This document shows, piece after piece, positions 1 through 7,879 of a stretch of 35,164 bases of DNA; the first letter of the stretch is position 1, and each line of letters begins with the position of its first letter. The translations under genes were made by a program, and so were the position numbers. The DNA comes from Bacteroidota bacterium. Lineage in GTDB: Bacteria; Bacteroidota; Bacteroidia; Chitinophagales; Saprospiraceae. The DNA lies in assembly GCA_024642665.1 (NCBI GenBank), contig JAHEAR010000034.1, positions 1-35,164 of the forward strand, given 5' to 3'. Under the pieces are notes generated by a model. It searched no databases. It was not told the origin of the DNA and was given only the letters and a program-made list of their open reading frames with translations.

Positions 1-17
1 ACTAAAACTAAGATCTC

Positions 18-3000
18 ATGAAGAAAACGGACTTTTCTGTTTCTCTCAGGGATGGTGCGTGTAAACGTCTCAAACAGTATTCAAGACTTTTATCCCAATC
101 CCTGTCAGTAAGCTTTTTACTACTGACGTTCGCGTGGTTCACACCCATCAGCGGACAAAATTGCTCACTTGGATGCCACGGTGCCCAGGTGTCTCTTGGT
201 CTGGACTGTACTGCTGAAGTAACAGTAGCCATGATCGGAGAAATCGGACAATGCCCAAATGGGCAATTTACTGTGTATGTATATACCTTAAATGGTGATA
301 CAATTCCTACCTCACCGGTCGTCACACATGATCAGATCGGTATGACCCTCATCGCCAGTGTGCGCGACAACATTTCAGGCAACAGTTGCTGGTCCTATAT
401 TACGGTAGAGGACAAGATGAAGCCTATGATGGATTGCGAATGCACTCCTGTTGGGCATATTAATGGTGCATTATCGGCCCAGGATCCTACATTCTTTAAC
501 AATAATGCTTGTTGGAATTTTAATACCTTGATACCATCAGGGCTTCAAAAGTATTACGATACATGGAATTTTCAAATAGCGGAAGCAGGTATGTATTCAT
601 TTACATTTCAAGGCACTCTATTTGATGCCATGGGGGCAATTTATGCGAATAATTTTAATCCGGCAGATATTTGTACCAACCTTGTTGGTGGAGATGATGA
701 CAGTGGAGGCGACCCATTTGATCCATATGTGGAAATTGTTCTAAATATGGTTCCGGGCAACTACATTTTTGTTACCACTACATGGGGATTACAGGAAACG
801 GGTTCGTATTCATGGTGGATCACCGGACCTGGTGACGTATTTAATGCCGGTGAAGACTGCTTTAGGAATTGTGCTGAAATAGGTCCGCAATATCCTGCGC
901 CTGCTGCAGTAGATAACTGTGATCCAAATCCAACCATCATCAAACTTTATGAGGACACAGAAGTATTGTGTGACCCTAATTTTACAAAAAGATTGACTAG
1001 AAAATGGACTGCTGTGGATGCCAATGGGAACCATGCAGATACTTGTACTCAGGTATTTTACCTGGAGCGTATCGATTTTAATGATATCGTGTGGCCAATT
1101 TCTTATTCTACGGCTACCATGAATCCTTTTATTTGTGATCAACCATTTACGGATGTGAATCCTGCTGATGGTATTCCGGATGCTGTTCCGGTAGCACAAG
1201 GCGGTGCAGGTGTACCTACAATAGATGGTGTACCTATTTACCCAGACTTTATCAATTTTTGCAACGCAAGTGTTTCCGTACAAGATGTACCAAACGGTTC
1301 ATCTGCATGCGTAAAGAAAATCATGCGTATCTGGACCGTCAATGAATGGCATTGCACAGGAGAGGTTGACACCTTAGTGGCTCAATTGATTGAAGTAGTT
1401 GATAATGCGGGTCCAACCGTTGTTTGTCCGCCAAACTTCTCTCACTCAACTTCAGGTAACAACTGTACAGCGAATATCTGGATTCCTGCAGCATTCCCAT
1501 CAGATAACTGCAGTGGCGTAGATTATGTAACCACCACTTACCCTGGCGGTTTTAAAACACAAAATGGTTTATTCTATGCGCCACTTCCGGTAGGAAATAA
1601 TATTATCACCTATACAGCTTATGATAAGTGTGGATACTCCAGCTCCTGCTCGATGACCATTACCATTTTAGATGAAACACCACCTGTGCCTATTTGTGAT
1701 GAGCATACGATTGTTTCCCTGACTGTGGGTGGTCCTCAAGGACTGACATTAGTGTCTGCTTCAGTTTTTGATGATGGTAGTTATGACGATTGTGGTCCTG
1801 TAACTTTCAGAGCTCGTCGTATGGATTACTGTATCGATTTTGACTGGACCGATGAAGGTGCTGGTATTGATACGAATCCCGATGGCGTAGTAGATAGTAG
1901 AGACCATGGTACAGTACACCGTCCAATGGTACCGTTTGCATGTTGCGATGCTAACAATGGGATTATTATGGTGGAACTTGAAGTCATGGATGCTTCAGGT
2001 AATGTAAACTACTGCATGGTTGAAGTACAGGTGCAGGATAAGATCAAGCCGGTTATTGATTGTCCATCGGATATTACTATCTCTTGTGATTATCCATTAG
2101 ATGTTAATAATTTAGATGCGTTTGGCACCGTTGTCAGAGACCAGCATGATGTACAGGAATGGTGTATTTACGATCCAACAAATCCTCACGCAGATTTAGA
2201 TGGTTTTGTTTGCGGAACAGATGGTTTAGCCATCGATAATTGCGATGTTGAAATCACCGTGAGTGATGTGGTGGATATTAACAATTGTGGTGTTGGTTAC
2301 ATTTACAGACATTGGAGAGCAGAAGATTCAAATGGTTCTGATGTATGTACACAGCGCATCAGAGTCATCAACTTCTCACCATTAGACAATTTCAGAATTG
2401 ACTGGCCGGATGATTATCATGGTGCAGAGTGTAGCGAAGGAACTGATCCGGACGACCTGCCTTATGAAAATGCAAGACCATATTATCAGGAGGATCATTG
2501 TGACCTGGTAGGCGTAACCTATGAAGATCAGGTTTTCCCATTTGTGGATGGTGTATGCTTCAAGATTTTACGTACCTGGAAGATAATCGAGTGGTGCCTG
2601 TATGAAGAGTATGGAGGTATCGTTCCTGGTGAAAACTATTGGGAGCATGTTCAGGTGATTAAAGTGCTCAATGCCTTTGGTCCTGAATTTACAACTACAC
2701 AACCGGAGATTGTCGAATGTAATGATGTTGACTGTAATGGTATTCCATTAGTCCTTTTGCAGGCAGCAGATGATGACTGTACTCCGAATGGTCAGTTACG
2801 ATACTCATGGGCTGTGGATTTGAATAATGACAACTCGATTGACATAGGACCATACAATGGACTTGGCAATCAGATTAATGCTTCATATACATATCCATTA
2901 GGTCATCACAGAGTCATCTATTCTTTTGAAGATGGATGTGGAAACCGTACAGTCAGAGAGCAGTATTTGACACTTAGTTCATGTAAAGCACCGAGTCCGG

Positions 3001-4529
3001 TATGCCACTTCCTCTCCGCTAACCTCGGTCTTGCAGACCTTGATGGTGATGGGGAAGAAGAAGGTGCCATCACGGTTTGGGCTACTGACTTCAATGCAAG
3101 TAGTTTCCACCCTTGTGGATCATACTTTACCTTGTCATTGGATCCTGACACAACGATCAAGAGCCTGACATTTACTTGTGCTCACGTAGGAATGGGTGAA
3201 ATACCTGTCAATCTGTACGTAACAGATTTATTAGGAAATCAGGCACATTGTGAGACTAGTATCCTTATCACGGATAACAACGACTACTGCGATGATCAAG
3301 GATTCGCAGGTACCATTACCGGGAATATAAGTACAGAGACCTCTGACAATGTACTTGATGTTGAGGTAGGAATACAGGGCTCATCATTGTTGCCGATCAA
3401 TACCAGTCATACCGGAATGTTTACATTCCCTGCAATGCCAACGGGAGGAAATTATGTGATTAATCCAGCGAAGAATAATGACTTCAAGAACGGTGTATCA
3501 ACACTTGACCTGGTGGTTATTCAGAAGCACTTGCTTGGCATCAGTGACCTCAACAGTCCATATAAGATGATTGCTGCTGACGTTAATAATTCTAAGACGA
3601 TCACCGCTGTTGACCTTATTGAATTGAGAAAGTTGATACTAGGTCTCTACACAGAACTTCCGAATAATACAAGTTGGAGATTTGTGGATAAGACTTATGC
3701 GTTCCCTGATGAGTACAATCCATGGATGGAGGAGTGGCCTGAAAACCATATACTCAATCCATTGTCACAGGGTATCAATTATGCGAATTTCTTCGGTGTT
3801 AAGATCGGTGACGTGAATAATACTGTGAAGGCTAATGCAACAAGCTATGTACCGAGAGGATCCGGACGAGTGCTTGATCTTGTGATCGATGATCGCACGG
3901 TAAATGCCGGTGAAATTATTGAAATACCAGTTTATGCCGATGGTGCCAATTCACTGGAAGGTATGCAGTTCAGTTTAGATCTCAATCAGGGGTTGAAACT
4001 GGTCAGCGTCAATGCCGGACAAATGGATGTGGATGATAATAACTTTGGTTGGTTGCAAAACCATATCCTGACTTCAAGCTGGAATAAAGCTGAAGGAATC
4101 AATGTAAATGGTGATAGTCCATTGTTTACAATCGTTCTGCAGGCAAACAACCATGCAACGTTAAGTCAGGCTATTTCAATCATTGCAAATCCAACACCGG
4201 CTGAGGCATACACTGCAGGTAGTGATATCATGGATCTGTCATTGACTTTCCGTGGATCCGCTGATCATTTTGATTTCGAATTACTTCAGAATGAGCCTAA
4301 CCCATTCATCGACTTTACGCAGATCGGATTCGTTCTGCCGGAAGCTGGTGAAGCTATCCTGACCTTGTATGATGTAACTGGAAAGCAGTTATTCAATCAA
4401 ACAGTCGATGGTGTGAGAGGGCTTAATAAAGTAGAAGTCAACAAATCACAAATTAATGCGAATGGAATCATCTATTATCAGGTGCAATTCCAGGGTTACA
4501 CTGCAACTAAGAAGATGCTAGTCCTGTAA
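18..4529 (+). CDS. Large secreted multidomain protein with T9SS C-terminal sorting domain
   Basis: A 1503-residue exported protein of unknown specific function, probably anchored on the cell surface or released through the type IX secretion system. The N-terminus has a long basic region and a hydrophobic stretch at about residues 30-45 (SVSFLLLTFAW), read as a signal peptide. Residues about 165-275 look like a pre-peptidase (PPC)-type beta-sandwich. From about 290 to 1085 there are repeated cysteine-rich HYR-like modules with recurring DNC and DETPPVP-type motifs. After these come a carboxypeptidase-regulatory-like stretch (about 1092-1150), a dockerin-like segment with two Asp/Asn-rich calcium-loop motifs (about 1159-1220, DLVVIQKHLLG and DLIELRKLILG), a cohesin-like beta domain (about 1282-1412) and a type A sorting domain (about 1418-1503, NEPNPF to KMLVL). 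The gene stands alone and is followed by a strong terminator. Domain names rest on motif recognition; substrate and partner are unknown. The first in-frame ATG is used, with only 17 bases visible upstream. Confidence 0.9.
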   Translation: MKKTDFSVSLRDGACKRLKQYSRLLSQSLSVSFLLLTFAWFTPISGQNCSLGCHGAQVSLGLDCTAEVTVAMIGEIGQCPNGQFTVYVYTLNGDTIPTSPVVTHDQIGMTLIASVRDNISGNSCWSYITVEDKMKPMMDCECTPVGHINGALSAQDPTFFNNNACWNFNTLIPSGLQKYYDTWNFQIAEAGMYSFTFQGTLFDAMGAIYANNFNPADICTNLVGGDDDSGGDPFDPYVEIVLNMVPGNYIFVTTTWGLQETGSYSWWITGPGDVFNAGEDCFRNCAEIGPQYPAPAAVDNCDPNPTIIKLYEDTEVLCDPNFTKRLTRKWTAVDANGNHADTCTQVFYLERIDFNDIVWPISYSTATMNPFICDQPFTDVNPADGIPDAVPVAQGGAGVPTIDGVPIYPDFINFCNASVSVQDVPNGSSACVKKIMRIWTVNEWHCTGEVDTLVAQLIEVVDNAGPTVVCPPNFSHSTSGNNCTANIWIPAAFPSDNCSGVDYVTTTYPGGFKTQNGLFYAPLPVGNNIITYTAYDKCGYSSSCSMTITILDETPPVPICDEHTIVSLTVGGPQGLTLVSASVFDDGSYDDCGPVTFRARRMDYCIDFDWTDEGAGIDTNPDGVVDSRDHGTVHRPMVPFACCDANNGIIMVELEVMDASGNVNYCMVEVQVQDKIKPVIDCPSDITISCDYPLDVNNLDAFGTVVRDQHDVQEWCIYDPTNPHADLDGFVCGTDGLAIDNCDVEITVSDVVDINNCGVGYIYRHWRAEDSNGSDVCTQRIRVINFSPLDNFRIDWPDDYHGAECSEGTDPDDLPYENARPYYQEDHCDLVGVTYEDQVFPFVDGVCFKILRTWKIIEWCLYEEYGGIVPGENYWEHVQVIKVLNAFGPEFTTTQPEIVECNDVDCNGIPLVLLQAADDDCTPNGQLRYSWAVDLNNDNSIDIGPYNGLGNQINASYTYPLGHHRVIYSFEDGCGNRTVREQYLTLSSCKAPSPVCHFLSANLGLADLDGDGEEEGAITVWATDFNASSFHPCGSYFTLSLDPDTTIKSLTFTCAHVGMGEIPVNLYVTDLLGNQAHCETSILITDNNDYCDDQGFAGTITGNISTETSDNVLDVEVGIQGSSLLPINTSHTGMFTFPAMPTGGNYVINPAKNNDFKNGVSTLDLVVIQKHLLGISDLNSPYKMIAADVNNSKTITAVDLIELRKLILGLYTELPNNTSWRFVDKTYAFPDEYNPWMEEWPENHILNPLSQGINYANFFGVKIGDVNNTVKANATSYVPRGSGRVLDLVIDDRTVNAGEIIEIPVYADGANSLEGMQFSLDLNQGLKLVSVNAGQMDVDDNNFGWLQNHILTSSWNKAEGINVNGDSPLFTIVLQANNHATLSQAISIIANPTPAEAYTAGSDIMDLSLTFRGSADHFDFELLQNEPNPFIDFTQIGFVLPEAGEAILTLYDVTGKQLFNQTVDGVRGLNKVEVNKSQINANGIIYYQVQFQGYTATKKMLVL

Positions 4530-4572
4530 AAGGGATGAGTATCTACCAATAAGAATTACTGTTTTTGGGATG

Positions 4573-4611
4573 GGACCCCTCTCCATGAAAGTGGAGGGGG
4601 TTCTTTTTTTT
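4573..4611 (+). terminator. Rho-independent terminator after the T9SS protein gene
   Basis: The hairpin pairs 4575-4585 (ACCCCTCTCCA) with 4592-4601 (TGGAGGGGGT), with one bulged T and a 6-base loop, and is followed by a run of eight T. It lies 45 bases after the stop codon of the long secreted-protein gene. Confidence 0.93.
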
Positions 4612-4664
4612 ATGCGATATCCGGCATTATCAGCAGAGATGCCTAATTACTTAAGGAAGCCTTT

Positions 4665-4672
4665 TATATTTG
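4665..4672 (+). promoter_or_regulatory. Bacteroidota -7 box for ruvX-def
   Basis: TATATTTG matches the Bacteroidota sigma consensus TAnnTTTG. It ends 7 bases before the ruvX ATG, so the transcript would have almost no leader. I see no TTG -33 element at the usual spacing. Confidence 0.6.
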
Positions 4673-4679
4673 CAACCGA

Positions 4680-5093
4680 ATGGGAAGGATACTTGGAATC
4701 GATTTCGGATTAAAAAGAACAGGCCTGTCAGTGACGGATCCTGAGCAGATTATTGTACAGGGGATGGATACGCAGGACTCAGCCTTAGTTTTCGAATTCA
4801 TCATCAATTATGCCAAGCGCGAGAAACTGGATGAGATTGTAGTTGGCTATCCGTTTATTGAATCAGCCTGGGGAGACAGACGGTTCAAGGAAAAACTTGA
4901 TCAATTTATTCAGGATCTGAAAAACTCTTTTCCGGAAATCCCTGTTACTCTTCATGATGAACGTAATACTTCAATGGATGCACGGCAACTAATGAGCCAG
5001 ATTGGCCTTAAAAAGCATCAACGACGTGATAAAGCACTATTGGATCGCACTAGTGCCATTTTAATTTTACAAGAATATTTAGGACATATATGA
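4680..5093 (+). CDS. ruvX: Putative pre-16S rRNA nuclease / RuvX (YqgF) family
   Basis: A 137-residue RNase H-fold protein of the YqgF/RuvX family, the usual family length. Members are implicated in 16S rRNA 5'-end maturation and were earlier proposed as Holliday-junction resolvases. The N-terminal strand GIDFGLKRTG carries the first catalytic aspartate (residue 8). VVGYPF and HDERNTSMDA hold the middle conserved region, and LDRTSAILILQEYL near the C-terminus supplies the last acidic residue with the family's ILQ ending. The gene overlaps def by four bases (ATGA), so the two are almost certainly co-transcribed and translationally coupled. The start is the ATG just after a -7 box; no upstream alternative is plausible. 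Confidence 0.93.
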   Translation: MGRILGIDFGLKRTGLSVTDPEQIIVQGMDTQDSALVFEFIINYAKREKLDEIVVGYPFIESAWGDRRFKEKLDQFIQDLKNSFPEIPVTLHDERNTSMDARQLMSQIGLKKHQRRDKALLDRTSAILILQEYLGHI

Positions 5094-5647
5094 TTCTGCC
5101 GATTTATGCTTTCGGTCAGCCGGTTTTGAGAAAAGTGGCTGAAGATATAGATGATCGTTTTGAAGATTTGAATGATCTTATTCAGAACATGTTTGAGACG
5201 ATGCGCAATGCCCGTGGGGTTGGTCTGGCAGCCCCTCAAATAGGTAAGAGTATACGCTTGTTTATTGTTGATACCCAGCAGATGGATAAGCCGGATGAAG
5301 CACCAAAAGGGATCAGAAAAGTGTTTATCAATGCGCAAATTATTGAGGAATCAGGCGATCTCTGGGTTTATGAGGAAGGATGTTTGAGTATTCCTGATAT
5401 CCATGCAGAAGTGGAAAGAAAACCTGTTATCACTATTCGCTATCTAGATGAAGAGTGGAAGGAGCATACCGAAACATATGAGGGCGTTAATGCCAGAGTG
5501 ATTCAGCATGAGTATGATCACATTGAAGGAATATTGTTTATTGATCACATGCGACCGCTTAAGAAAAGAATGATTAAAGGTAAACTTGACCGGATTAAAA
5601 AGGGAGATATTGAAGTAAGCAACCCGATGCGCTTTGTTAAATCCTAA
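5090..5647 (+). CDS. def: Peptide deformylase
   Basis: A 185-residue cytosolic metalloenzyme that removes the formyl group from the initiator methionine of new proteins. All three family motifs are present: GVGLAAPQIG (motif 1, about residues 44-53), EGCLS (motif 2, whose Cys is a metal ligand) and QHEYDHIEG (motif 3, the HExxH-type site with two His ligands and the catalytic Glu). Length fits a type I deformylase. It starts on the ATG of an ATGA overlap with ruvX and ends 18 bases before the convergent RNase H gene, with no hairpin between them. Confidence 0.97.
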   Translation: MILPIYAFGQPVLRKVAEDIDDRFEDLNDLIQNMFETMRNARGVGLAAPQIGKSIRLFIVDTQQMDKPDEAPKGIRKVFINAQIIEESGDLWVYEEGCLSIPDIHAEVERKPVITIRYLDEEWKEHTETYEGVNARVIQHEYDHIEGILFIDHMRPLKKRMIKGKLDRIKKGDIEVSNPMRFVKS

Positions 5648-5665
5648 GGAAGCAATTGCCAATAT

Positions 5666-6295
5666 CTATTTCCGACCAAAATCTGCAGGAATTTCGCCCC
5701 AGTTTTTAGTATCCCATTTGAGAATCGGATTTTCCCATTTATTTTCTTTCAACCATTTTTCACCGCGTCGGATCATATCGAAGAGTTCTTTGTTGCGATT
5801 GGTCGGTTGGAGCTTTGTATTAGCTTTCTTTTTAACAACCCAGGAAATCGCTGTTTTTGAATCCGTGTATATTGGTGTTTTAAAATATTCCTGTTTTTGA
5901 AGCAATGCGAGTCCGTGAATAATGGCAAGGAATTCTCCAATATTATTAGTTCCATCCTGGACGGGACCAAAATGAAAGATTTCTGCTTTATCGGCAGTCC
6001 AGACGCCGCGATATTCCATAAGACCCGGATTGCCACTACAAGCCGCATCTACGCATAAACTTTCTTTAATGATGCCGGTTTTGCTACTGTATGCTGTTTT
6101 TTTGACTTTGTAGGTCGGTTTTTTAGTTTCAGGTCCTGATGTAAAGGCATGTTCAGCTTCTGCTTTTGATTCAAAAGATTTATAGGATGCGCCGGTATAA
6201 TTATGGACCTCAACCTTGCAATCTTCCCAGGAAGTATATATGCCCGGATGATGACCTTGCCAAACGACGTAGTATTTTTGTTTTTTTGAACTCAT
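5666..6295 (-). CDS. Ribonuclease HI with N-terminal viroplasmin (RNA:DNA hybrid-binding) domain
   Basis: A 209-residue enzyme that degrades the RNA strand of RNA:DNA hybrids, as in primer removal or R-loop resolution. The first 50 or so residues form the caulimovirus VI/viroplasmin hybrid-binding domain (YYVVWQGHHPGIY then the YKSFESKAEAEHAF helix), as in eukaryotic RNase H1. The catalytic domain follows a Lys-rich linker: CVDAACSGNPG gives the first Asp, NNIGEFLAI the Glu, IYTDSKTAISWV the second Asp, and the C-terminal IPADFGRK the last Asp. The usual GHxG loop is replaced by KNWGEIP, which I recall from Bacteroidota relatives. It is divergent from tatD with 15 bases between start codons, so any promoter must lie inside tatD. 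Confidence 0.93.
   Translation of the reverse strand: MSSKKQKYYVVWQGHHPGIYTSWEDCKVEVHNYTGASYKSFESKAEAEHAFTSGPETKKPTYKVKKTAYSSKTGIIKESLCVDAACSGNPGLMEYRGVWTADKAEIFHFGPVQDGTNNIGEFLAIIHGLALLQKQEYFKTPIYTDSKTAISWVVKKKANTKLQPTNRNKELFDMIRRGEKWLKENKWENPILKWDTKNWGEIPADFGRK
6273..6280 (+). promoter_or_regulatory. -7 box for tatD inside the RNase H coding region
   Basis: TATTTTTG matches TAnnTTTG and ends 30 bases before the tatD ATG. It sits within the first codons of the divergent RNase H gene. No clear -33 TTG is seen at 19-21 bases. Confidence 0.5.
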
Positions 6296-6310
6296 GAAGA
6301 TGTAATAATA

Positions 6311-7099
6311 ATGGAAACATCAGAATTAGTATGGATAGATACACATTGTCATGCGTATGCTTCCGAATTTGATCAGGATCAGGAGGAGATTATCAGCCGG
6401 GCTATAGCCAGAGGGATCACAAAAATTATGCTTCCGAACATCGATATGGATTCAATTTCCGGGATGATGAGGTTATCCGAGAAGTATCCCAAACAGTGTT
6501 ATCCTATGATGGGCCTGCATCCCTGTTCAGTCAAAAGCGGATTTGAAGAGGTTCTGAACCTTATGGAGAAAGAAATTGATAAAGGCGGATACATAGGGAT
6601 TGGGGAGACCGGAATTGATCTCTATTGGGATAAAACCTTTGTAGACGAGCAAATCAGCGCTTTTGAACGCCAAATCGATTGGGCAAAGCAATACCAGCTT
6701 CCCATTATTATTCATTCCAGGGATTCTTTGGATTTGACGATTGATCTTATTGAGAAACATAAGGATAATCGCCTCAAGGGAATTTTTCATTGTTTTAGCG
6801 GAACCACAGATCAGGTTGAGAAGATCCGTGCCCTGGATTTTAAGGTTGGCATTGGTGGGGTGGTAACCTTTAAAAAAGCCGGTTTGGCCGAACTTTTGCC
6901 ACAGATTCCGTTGGAAATGATAGTGTTAGAAACGGACTCCCCCTATCTGGCACCTGCCCCAAACCGAGGGAAAAGGAATGAGCCAGGCTATCTGGAGCTT
7001 GTCGCGGAGAAGGTCGCCGAGGTCCTTGATATGCCACTGAAGGAACTTTCTGAGCTGACAACTCGTAATGCAGAAGAAGTATATGGAAAGAAGGTTTAA
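6311..7099 (+). CDS. TatD family metal-dependent hydrolase (putative DNase)
   Basis: A 262-residue TIM-barrel hydrolase of the TatD family; characterised members are Mg-dependent 3'-5' exonucleases on DNA and RNA or D-aminoacyl-type hydrolases. The metal-binding motifs appear in order: DTHCHAY (HxH near the N-terminus), GLHPCSV, GIGETGIDLYWD (Glu ligand), IIIHSRDS (His), FHCFSGT (His) and LETDSPYLAP (Asp), followed by GKRNEP. Length is typical. Its -7 box lies in the neighbouring RNase H gene. Assignment to the family is firm, but the paralogue (tatD, ycfH or yjjV type) cannot be decided from sequence alone. Confidence 0.95.
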   Translation: METSELVWIDTHCHAYASEFDQDQEEIISRAIARGITKIMLPNIDMDSISGMMRLSEKYPKQCYPMMGLHPCSVKSGFEEVLNLMEKEIDKGGYIGIGETGIDLYWDKTFVDEQISAFERQIDWAKQYQLPIIIHSRDSLDLTIDLIEKHKDNRLKGIFHCFSGTTDQVEKIRALDFKVGIGGVVTFKKAGLAELLPQIPLEMIVLETDSPYLAPAPNRGKRNEPGYLELVAEKVAEVLDMPLKELSELTTRNAEEVYGKKV

Positions 7100-7152
7100 A
7101 TTTGCACTCCCAAAGTGACAGGATATTGCTATTTGCCTGTTATTCAGGGCTT

Positions 7153-7176
7153 TTATCTAAAAAAGGTTTTAGATAA
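7153..7176. repeat. Perfect 10-bp inverted repeat upstream of tRNA-Ser
   Basis: TTATCTAAAA and TTTTAGATAA flank an AAGG loop, seven bases before the tRNA gene. The stem is AT-rich and is not followed by a T run, so it is a poor terminator. It could be a weak terminator or processing signal for tatD, or a site near the tRNA promoter. Confidence 0.6.
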
Positions 7177-7183
7177 GATTTTC

Positions 7184-7271
7184 GGAGAGTTGGCCGAGTG
7201 GTCGAAGGCGCACGCCTGGAAAGTGTGTAGACTCCAAAAGGGTCTCAAGGGTTCGAATCCCTTACTCTCCG
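7184..7271 (+). tRNA. tRNA-Ser(GGA)
   Basis: The acceptor stem pairs GGAGAGT (7184-7190) with ACTCTCC (7264-7270), with discriminator G at 7271. The anticodon loop CTGGAAA carries GGA and is closed by CACGC/GTGTG. A long class II variable arm (AGACTCC with GGGTCT around AAAA) and the T arm AAGGG-TTCGAAT-CCCTT identify a serine tRNA reading UCC and UCU. The 3' CCA is not encoded, so it must be added after transcription. Confidence 0.97.
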
Positions 7272-7368
7272 CAATCACCAATGGAAGTCCTGATCAAAGC
7301 GGAAGGTCCAGGTGGATGTGAATCCTATTTCAGTGATCGGTTACTGAAGTGAATAATTTGTACAATCT

Positions 7369-7806
7369 ATGATCCAAAGAATTCAATCCCTGTTTTTGTT
7401 ATTGGCCGCAGCCTCATTTGGTGCTTTGTTTTTTATACCACTGGCGCTTAGTGATACCGTGACTACGCAGTTTCTCTCTGATCGGATGTATGATGTAACT
7501 GATCATCCTGTATTGCTGGGATTAACTGCTTTAGGATCAGCGTTAGCGTTAGTGTCCATTTTTCTGTTTAGAAACCGTCCATTGCAGCTCAAGCTTGGGT
7601 ATATCATTATAGTCCTGGCGATATTACTTCCGGTCGCAGCCTTTTTATTATTTATGAACGAGTCAGCTTCCCTGGATGCATCAGCTCAGGTAATGGATCA
7701 GGCAGGAATGTTTTTACCTGCTTTAGCAATCATATTCGGTGTTTTAGCCAACTTTTTTATTAAAAAAGATGAGCGTCTGGTCAAATCAATGGATCGGCTT
7801 CGGTAA
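7369..7806 (+). CDS. DUF4293 family four-helix membrane protein
   Basis: A 145-residue inner-membrane protein of unknown function that I recognise as the Bacteroidota-restricted DUF4293 family. It begins MIQRIQSLFLLLAA and has four predicted membrane helices (about residues 7-27, 47-67, 76-96 and 110-130). The C-terminus FIKKDERLVKSMDRLR is the conserved basic tail of the family. A near-consensus -7 box (ATAATTTG, one base short of TAnnTTTG) lies just upstream. The OstA-like gene follows after 73 bases and may be co-transcribed. No enzymatic residues are apparent. Confidence 0.85.
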   Translation: MIQRIQSLFLLLAAASFGALFFIPLALSDTVTTQFLSDRMYDVTDHPVLLGLTALGSALALVSIFLFRNRPLQLKLGYIIIVLAILLPVAAFLLFMNESASLDASAQVMDQAGMFLPALAIIFGVLANFFIKKDERLVKSMDRLR

Positions 7807-7879
7807 AATCCTTCAAGCTCACTGGTTAACCTTAATTGTAGCAACAGGGTGGATGATTAAACCGTTTATATACACGCAT

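Noticed and set aside
7115-7321. 68-codon plus-strand open frame
   Set aside because: It spans the whole tRNA-Ser gene, and its GELAEWSKAHAWK-type translation is just the tRNA read as codons.
7769-7879. Longer OstA-like protein starting inside the DUF4293 gene
   Set aside because: The ATG at 7880 begins a proper signal peptide; the extension would mask it.
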